From Candidatus Iainarchaeum sp. (GTDB lineage Archaea > Iainarchaeota > Iainarchaeia > Iainarchaeales > JAFCCW01): a stretch of DNA of 41,876 nt. Under the pieces are notes generated by a model that worked only from the letters and a program-made list of their open reading frames with translations, ran no database searches and was not told the DNA's origin. Positions 36,384-41,876 of the stretch are shown here, piece by piece. Location: positions 1 to 41,876 of the forward strand of contig JAFCCW010000006.1 of the NCBI GenBank assembly GCA_017609985.1, in the 5' to 3' direction. Both the position numbers and the translations under genes were made by a program. Position 1 is the stretch's first letter. Each line of letters opens with the position of its first letter.

Positions 36384-36947
36384 ATGGTTTTGATGTGGAT
36401 TGGACTTGCAGTAGTTGCAATAGTGGTTCTCGCAACCGTATTCTACTACAACAAGTTCGTAACTCTGAAAAAAAGAGTAGAAAATGCCTGGTCCCAAATA
36501 GATGTTCAGCTTAAAAGGCGAGCAGACCTAATCCCTAACCTGATTGAAACAGTTAAGGGATATGCAAAATTTGAAAAAAAAGTGCTTACAGAAGTAACTG
36601 AAGCAAGAACTGCTGTAATGAAAGCAAAGACTCCAGCAACTGCTGCAAAGGCAGAAAACCAGTTATCAGGAGCCTTGAAAACAATATTTGCAGTAGCAGA
36701 AAGCTATCCAAAGTTGACAGCATCTGAAAACTTTAAGTCACTGCAGGAAGAGTTTGCAACAACAGAAAACAAGATAGCATATGCAAGACAGTTCTACAAT
36801 GACTCTGCAATGCTTTTGAACACTGCAATTTCCCTGTTTCCCGGAAACATTATTGCAAAAATAGTTGGAATAGGCAAAGAAGCTGAATACTTCAAAACAG
36901 AGGGTGCTGAAAGAGAAGTAGTCAAAGCAGACTTCAGTGACTTGTAG
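36384..36947 (+). CDS. lemA: LemA family protein
   Basis: 'YNKFVTLKKRVENAWSQIDVQLKRRADLIPNLIETVKGYAKFEKKVLTEVTEARTAVMKA', 'RQFYNDSAMLLNTAISLFPGNIIAKIVG'. Confidence 0.93.
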   Translation: MVLMWIGLAVVAIVVLATVFYYNKFVTLKKRVENAWSQIDVQLKRRADLIPNLIETVKGYAKFEKKVLTEVTEARTAVMKAKTPATAAKAENQLSGALKTIFAVAESYPKLTASENFKSLQEEFATTENKIAYARQFYNDSAMLLNTAISLFPGNIIAKIVGIGKEAEYFKTEGAEREVVKADFSDL

Positions 36948-36955
36948 GTGAAAAG

Positions 36956-37858
36956 ATGAGTTCGTTCTATGAAGAGATTGAGTCAAACAAGAGAATGACC
37001 TATGTTCTCTTCATAGCCTTTTTTCTTCTTTTTTTGGCAATCGGCTGGACTGCATCATACCTCTTTGACTCATTTCTGATTCTTTTTCTGTTTGTGTTCA
37101 TTGCAATAATCTATGTTTCAATAGCATATTACTTTAGCGACAAAATCGTAACAGCTGTTTCAAAAGCAAAGCTAGCAGACGGGCCAAAGTATGCTCAGTT
37201 GAGAAACATTGTTGAAGAAATGTCAATCGCGGCAGGAACTCCGAAACCAAAAGTTTACATAATTGAAGACAGTGCAATAAATGCTTTTGCAGCAGGCAGA
37301 AATCCGGAAAACAGTGTTGTCTGTGTTACAACCGGTTGCCTGTCCAGGCTAAACCGAGCAGAGCTAACAGGAGTAATAGCTCACGAGCTTTCACATATTA
37401 GAAACTATGACATCAGAGTAATGACAATCGCAGCAGTTCTTGTTGGATTATCAGTTCTATTGAGTGACCTGATTCTGAGAATGTTCATCTGGGGCGGAGC
37501 AGGCAGGAACAGTGGAAGAAGAGACGGAGACCAAAGGATTTACCTAATCGCAGTTGTTGTTGCAATAGCTCTTGCAATTCTCACTCCATTCATTGCACAG
37601 GCAATCAAGTTTGCAATCTCTCGCCAGAGAGAATATCTAGCAGATGCGACTGGAGCAAAGATTACAAGATATCCAGAAGGACTTGCCTCAGCACTTGAAA
37701 AAATCAAGAACGATTCAGAAGTATTGGAATCAGCAAACAAGGCAACAGCCCACATGTACATTGCAAATCCCTTAAAGGGACAAAAGCTCTGGTTGAAAAA
37801 CATGTTCATGACCCACCCCCCGATAGATGAGAGAATTGCAAAGCTCAGGGCGATGTAG
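36956..37858 (+). CDS. htpX: HtpX-like M48 membrane metallopeptidase
   Basis: 'INAFAAGRNPENSVVCVTTGCLSRLNRAELTGVIAHELSHIRNYDIRVMT', 'REYLADATGAKITRYPEGLASALEKI', 'FMTHPPIDERIAKLRAM'. Confidence 0.95.
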   Translation: MSSFYEEIESNKRMTYVLFIAFFLLFLAIGWTASYLFDSFLILFLFVFIAIIYVSIAYYFSDKIVTAVSKAKLADGPKYAQLRNIVEEMSIAAGTPKPKVYIIEDSAINAFAAGRNPENSVVCVTTGCLSRLNRAELTGVIAHELSHIRNYDIRVMTIAAVLVGLSVLLSDLILRMFIWGGAGRNSGRRDGDQRIYLIAVVVAIALAILTPFIAQAIKFAISRQREYLADATGAKITRYPEGLASALEKIKNDSEVLESANKATAHMYIANPLKGQKLWLKNMFMTHPPIDERIAKLRAM

Positions 37859-37879
37859 TTTTTCTTTTTTTCCAAATAA

Positions 37880-38482
37880 TTATTTCCCAACCGCCTTCAA
37901 GATATACTTTTCAAACGGAATCCTGCCATAAACAATGCCTCTTCCGGCAAAGTGCGAGAGCACATGTTCTCTATCATAGCCAATTTTGACGCAAAGCTTT
38001 GCTGAAAGAATGTCTGCAATAAGCTCTTCTGCCTGCTCTTCACTCATTTTGTTGTTTATGGCAAAATCAGAAATAGCAGCTTTTTCAAAGTGACCATACT
38101 CGTGAGCCAAGGTGAAAACACCATCAATCGAGAGCTTGTCGCCATCAAACACGTGTTCGCTTGGCAGGTTAATGTAATGGCTTTTAACAAGAAATCTTTG
38201 CTCTCCCTTCTGCACTATCTGTATCTGGTGTACGTGCTCTCCCTTGGTTACGCTCCCGAAAATTCTTCCCCCTGCCCTGAAAATTGTTTCACGAATAGAG
38301 CGCCTGGGATAAAAAACGATAGGGGTTTCCCTGATGTTCTGCTGCATTATTCTGTATAGGTCCTGTGTGCTTCTGTCCTTGGTTTCTCTGGAAAGATCAT
38401 CAAGTGCTTTGGCAGCATTTTTTCGGAATCCGTCAAGTGCCTTTTTTCTCTTCTTTGTGAGAACACGGTTTTTGAAAAACAT
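37880..38482 (-). CDS. Putative zinc metallopeptidase (HEYGH motif), uncharacterised
   Basis: 'GVFTLAHEYGHFEKAAISDFAINNKMSEEQAEELIADILSAKLC' - HExxH with downstream acidic helix as in ImmA/IrrE-like gluzincins. Confidence 0.6.
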   Translation of the reverse strand: MFFKNRVLTKKRKKALDGFRKNAAKALDDLSRETKDRSTQDLYRIMQQNIRETPIVFYPRRSIRETIFRAGGRIFGSVTKGEHVHQIQIVQKGEQRFLVKSHYINLPSEHVFDGDKLSIDGVFTLAHEYGHFEKAAISDFAINNKMSEEQAEELIADILSAKLCVKIGYDREHVLSHFAGRGIVYGRIPFEKYILKAVGK

Positions 38483-38549
38483 TCCAGAAAGAATAAGTTG
38501 TTTGTTTATTTAATCCTTTTTCATTGATTTCACCACGATTTTCGAATCT

Positions 38550-39662
38550 ATGCTGGTTTTTATGGGTTTCTTTATTCATTTATGTATAATTAACCTATTT
38601 AGTCTGGTGATAACTCTGAAAACAATTCTTGCTATTGGTGATGAGAAAGATTTTGATTCTTTTCAAAAGTTTTGCAGACAGGCAAAGCGCTTCAAAAAGA
38701 AGAATTTTTCCATCAAAAGCGTTAGCTATGATTCTTTTTTGAAGGGAAAACTTCCAAAAGTGAAGTCAAAAAGCATCATAGTGCTCTTTTTCTTTCCCTT
38801 TGAGTACTGGGACAAGCATATTGAAACAAGAAAAAGCAGGGAAGTTTATGGCAACAGAAAATATTACCTCAAGTTCAGGAAGTTCTGGAAGGAAATGGAC
38901 TCAAAATTAAGCGAATTCTATTCAGACAAGAAAATAAACTTTGTAAACCCTCCTGGAAAAATTTATCTTGAAAGAGACAAGGAAAAGACAAACACTGTTT
39001 TTGCAGATGCAGGAATCCCTGTTTCAAGACATTATTCTACAAGAAACCATAGAAAGATTTTAAGGCTGGTTGACAATGGAAAAAAGCTCTTCATAAAGGT
39101 AAGATATGGCTCGATGGGAAAGGGAATTACTTATCTTGAGAAAGACCGCTGGTTAACAAACTTTTCCTTCAAGAAAGGCAGAATACTGAGCAAGAAATCA
39201 GACTATGGCTGGACATTTAAGGATATTACTGACAACAAGCCTTTCCTAAGAGAGCTCTTGAAACAGGATGTTATAGTAGAAGAAGCAATTAATCCATTTC
39301 TTTTAAAGGGCAGAATGTTTGACTTAAGGCTTTATGTCTGCTTTGGAAAAGTCCTCTATGTTTATCCAAGAAGCAATGAATGCGACAAGGTAACAACAAA
39401 TATTTCTCAGGGGGCAAAAGGAGAAAACTCTGCTTTTGTTCACAGCATTCCCCCGCTCATACTGAAGAGAGCAGAAAAAAATGCGCTGAAAACTGCAAAA
39501 GCAATGAATTTGAAGTTTGCAGGAATTGACATCATGCCGAACAACGGCAAAAACAATGTAACCGTGATTGAAGCAAATGCTTTTCCAGGCTTTCCAAAAG
39601 CAAGAAAATTCAATCTTGCAAAACTATTGATAAAAGAAATAACCCTGCAGAAATGGAAATAA
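38550..39662 (+). CDS. ATP-grasp-domain protein (RimK/YheC-D-like); true start possibly downstream
   Basis: 'DKEKTNTVFADAGIPVSRHYSTRN..KLFIKVRYGSMGKGITYLE', 'VIVEEAINPFLLKGRMFDLRLYV', 'FAGIDIMPNN..VTVIEANAFPGFPKA'. Confidence 0.78.
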   Translation: MLVFMGFFIHLCIINLFSLVITLKTILAIGDEKDFDSFQKFCRQAKRFKKKNFSIKSVSYDSFLKGKLPKVKSKSIIVLFFFPFEYWDKHIETRKSREVYGNRKYYLKFRKFWKEMDSKLSEFYSDKKINFVNPPGKIYLERDKEKTNTVFADAGIPVSRHYSTRNHRKILRLVDNGKKLFIKVRYGSMGKGITYLEKDRWLTNFSFKKGRILSKKSDYGWTFKDITDNKPFLRELLKQDVIVEEAINPFLLKGRMFDLRLYVCFGKVLYVYPRSNECDKVTTNISQGAKGENSAFVHSIPPLILKRAEKNALKTAKAMNLKFAGIDIMPNNGKNNVTVIEANAFPGFPKARKFNLAKLLIKEITLQKWK

Positions 39663-39687
39663 AAGATGACTAAGTAAAGGTGAGAAT

Positions 39688-40152
39688 ATGGAGATTAAAA
39701 AAGCTTCAATAGAGGATTTTGAACAGCTGATGAATCTCAAGCTAAAGCTCAAGGAATCAGAAAGAAAATTTCTTAAGGAAAGCCCTGAACTGAGCAAAGT
39801 AAGCGAGCACTTTGAAAAATATCTTAAAGAATATCTCTCCAAAGAAAACTGCGCTGTTTTTGCAGCAGTTCAAGAAAGCAAGTTAGTCGGAATGATTTCC
39901 GCAAAAACCTATTATGCGCTTCCAACACACGACTATGAAAAAAGAGGATATCTGAGCAATCTCTTTGTCGAAAAAGAATTCAGGAAGAAAAAACTCGGTT
40001 CAAAGCTTGCAAAAAAAGCAATCAACTGGCTCAAGAGTCAGGGGGCAAAGACAGCGCGCGGAGAAATTTACTGCGAAAACACTCCGTCAATTGAATTTTG
40101 CAAGTCGCTTGGCTTCAAAGAGTATTCGTTAAAAATATTCAAGGAATTATAA
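39688..40152 (+). CDS. GNAT-family N-acetyltransferase
   Basis: 'GYLSNLFVEKEFRKKKLGSKLAKKAINWLKSQGAKTARGEIYCENTPSIEFCKSLGFKEYS'. Confidence 0.9.
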   Translation: MEIKKASIEDFEQLMNLKLKLKESERKFLKESPELSKVSEHFEKYLKEYLSKENCAVFAAVQESKLVGMISAKTYYALPTHDYEKRGYLSNLFVEKEFRKKKLGSKLAKKAINWLKSQGAKTARGEIYCENTPSIEFCKSLGFKEYSLKIFKEL

Positions 40153-41172
40153 TTTTTTTTCAATTCCAAACTCAAAGACACCTTCTTTAGTCATCAGGCC
40201 TGTTTCAAGCTCTTCTCCGTCAGCGACTTTCAAAACAAATTTTAAAATCATAGAACTCAGGTGCTCTGAAGCCTCTTTCGGGATTGCTGCAGGCAGGTTG
40301 TCAATGCAGACATGGGTTATTCCTTTTGTCTTGTAGGTTGGACTGCTCCACTTTGTAGGAACACAGGACTCAACTGCTCCTTTTTCATCACAGGAAATGT
40401 CCACAATCAGCGCGGTTTTCTTCATTAACTCCAGTTGCTTTACTGAAACAAGATGCGCTTCCCCTGGATTCCAAAGCACTCCGTTTACAAGAATGTCAAG
40501 CTCTGAAAGAAATTTTTCCATGTGCACAGTATCTTTTTCCAGGAGAATACTTGGCTTGATTCCAGCCTTTGCAAGAACCTCCTGTGCCCCCCTTGAAACA
40601 TGTCCGTTTCCCATTATCACTGTCTTCGGCTTTTTCTTAAGGCACAGCTTCTCCAACAAGGCATAGGCTTTCTTTTTTCTCACTTTCTTCATTTCAGGAA
40701 GCTCTTTGAAAGGGTTTTCCTCATTGTTCTTCTCTATTATTTCTCCGTAAACTCTCAGTCCCTTGTACATTCCCACGACTCCGCCTTCGTAGCCGAGGTT
40801 AACAAGGCGCTTTCCATTTGAATCTCTGATTTCTTCAAAAGCATAGCCTGTGACTCTCTTGTCAAGAAGCTTTTTCAGGAGTTTCGGACTCTGCATTTTT
40901 TCAACATGAAGATAAGCCATGAGAATCTGGTTTTTTTTCAGCCTGTCTATTGCCTGTGCCTTAACCTTTACAACCAGGTCATGCTTCCATGCAGAATTAG
41001 TTATCTTTGCGCCTGCTTTCAGATACTCGCTGTCAGGAAAGTCAGCCTGAGCCCCGGCTCCCGTTTCAAGGAACACTTTGTGTCCTGATTCAACAAGCTT
41101 TTTTACATCGCGTGGAACAAGTGCAACCCTGTTCTCTGCCTGCTTGCTTTCAACTGGAATAGCTATTTCCAT
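40147..41172 (-). CDS. Alanine dehydrogenase/PNT-superfamily protein resembling saccharopine dehydrogenase (Lys1/LOR-SDH type)
   Basis: 'IPVESKQAENRVALVPRDVKKLVESGHKVFLETGAG', 'NLGYEGGVVGMYKGLRVYG', 'VIMGNGHVSRGAQEVL', 'VDISCDEKGAVES', 'HVCIDNLPAAIPKEASEHLS'. Confidence 0.75.
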   Translation of the reverse strand: MEIAIPVESKQAENRVALVPRDVKKLVESGHKVFLETGAGAQADFPDSEYLKAGAKITNSAWKHDLVVKVKAQAIDRLKKNQILMAYLHVEKMQSPKLLKKLLDKRVTGYAFEEIRDSNGKRLVNLGYEGGVVGMYKGLRVYGEIIEKNNEENPFKELPEMKKVRKKKAYALLEKLCLKKKPKTVIMGNGHVSRGAQEVLAKAGIKPSILLEKDTVHMEKFLSELDILVNGVLWNPGEAHLVSVKQLELMKKTALIVDISCDEKGAVESCVPTKWSSPTYKTKGITHVCIDNLPAAIPKEASEHLSSMILKFVLKVADGEELETGLMTKEGVFEFGIEKKL

Positions 41173-41308
41173 TCAATCTCCTAAATAAAAAAACAAGGAA
41201 AGGCATTTAAATGAGAGCAGATGCATCTATTGACTTATTATCTTGAATCAGTCTCGCATTCCTGCTTTTAGAACAAAAAATAAATAAGAGAAAGTTATTA
41301 TTTCTATA

Positions 41309-41728
41309 ATGCCTTCAAGACCAAAAAAAACACATTCTGCTTGCGGAGCCTGTCCAGTAAACTGTAGGATAAGCAATCCCTTTTTTGTTGAGCACAGGCA
41401 CAGAGTTAGTGAAAAACATCCTTATTGTGCTCATTTCAGATGCAGTGAAGGATACAGACTTACTAATGCAAGAATTCTAGAACGGCTGGATTATTCAACT
41501 GCTGAAGACGTAAAAATAGCAACTCCTTTGATGAAAACCGCTGAGGGTAGAGCAAGGCTTATTGACGTTACCTCAGACCACAAAAAAGGTTATGTAGACC
41601 TTCATGGAAATTTCTATACTCTAATCAATGACACTCCAACAAAAACAGGCCAGAAACTGACAAGCAGTCTGATGTTAAGCAAGTTAAGTGCGTTAAGAAA
41701 AAAAATTTGGCAAGGAAAGAAAGGCTAG
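41309..41728 (+). CDS. Cys-rich uncharacterised protein, paralogue of the 25567-25983 product
   Basis: 'CGACPVNC', 'PYCAHFRCSEG', 'KGYVDLHGNFYTL..TKTGQKLTSSL'. Confidence 0.7.
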   Translation: MPSRPKKTHSACGACPVNCRISNPFFVEHRHRVSEKHPYCAHFRCSEGYRLTNARILERLDYSTAEDVKIATPLMKTAEGRARLIDVTSDHKKGYVDLHGNFYTLINDTPTKTGQKLTSSLMLSKLSALRKKIWQGKKG

Positions 41729-41729
41729 T

Positions 41730-41876
41730 TTACTCAAACTCGAACAGTTCCTCAATCCCTGCCTTCAAAGCCTTTGCAACGTCGTGAGCCAGCTTGAGAG
41801 AGGGATTGTACTTTCCCTGCTCGAGAAAGACAATTGTTTCCCTTCTCACTCCAACCTCTTTTGCCAGCTGTTCCTG
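41730..41876 (-). CDS. XRE/Cro-type helix-turn-helix regulator, truncated by the window end
   Basis: Hand translation: [48 protein letters not shown]. Confidence 0.85.
   Translation of the reverse strand, partial: QEQLAKEVGVRRETIVFLEQGKYNPSLKLAHDVAKALKAGIEELFEFE

Noticed and set aside
1-41876. Search for prophage, transposase, IS element or defence island
   Set aside because: No integrase, transposase, phage structural, restriction or Cas motifs seen in any ORF; the only mobile-type system is the RelBE-like pair

Overview
Archaeal (probably DPANN-type) genome fragment. Support: TATA-box/leaderless gene starts, archaeal families (DUF211, TIGR00267/VIT-like, stand-alone ThiI-like PP-loop), dispersed tRNAs and many small membrane proteins. 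The lineage is an inference, not a database match. Main contents: (1) the 3' part of a large LamG/beta-helix surface protein broken by two apparent frame breaks; (2) a complete, translationally coupled trpEGDCFBA operon with an unusual duplicated leader; (3) housekeeping and accessory genes: rpe, nnr, fused guaA, ThiI-like, HDAC-like, argS, bacterial-type leuS, LemA-HtpX and others; (4) five tRNA genes: Ala-CGC, Ser-UGA, Ser-GGA, Leu-GAG, Arg-UCU; (5) a long RelA/SpoT homologue that looks hydrolase-competent but synthetase-degenerate; (6) a RelBE-like toxin-antitoxin pair with a near-perfect 24-bp palindrome abutting the start codon; (7) a strong unannotated small-RNA candidate near 19.84-19.90 kb; (8) two paralogous Cys-rich uncharacterised small proteins (25.6 kb and 41.3 kb). 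A recurrent pattern of short, degenerate tandem duplications with different sequences (14, 15, 18, ~22-24 bp) sits at gene 3' ends. All family assignments come from reading motifs by eye. No searches were run.
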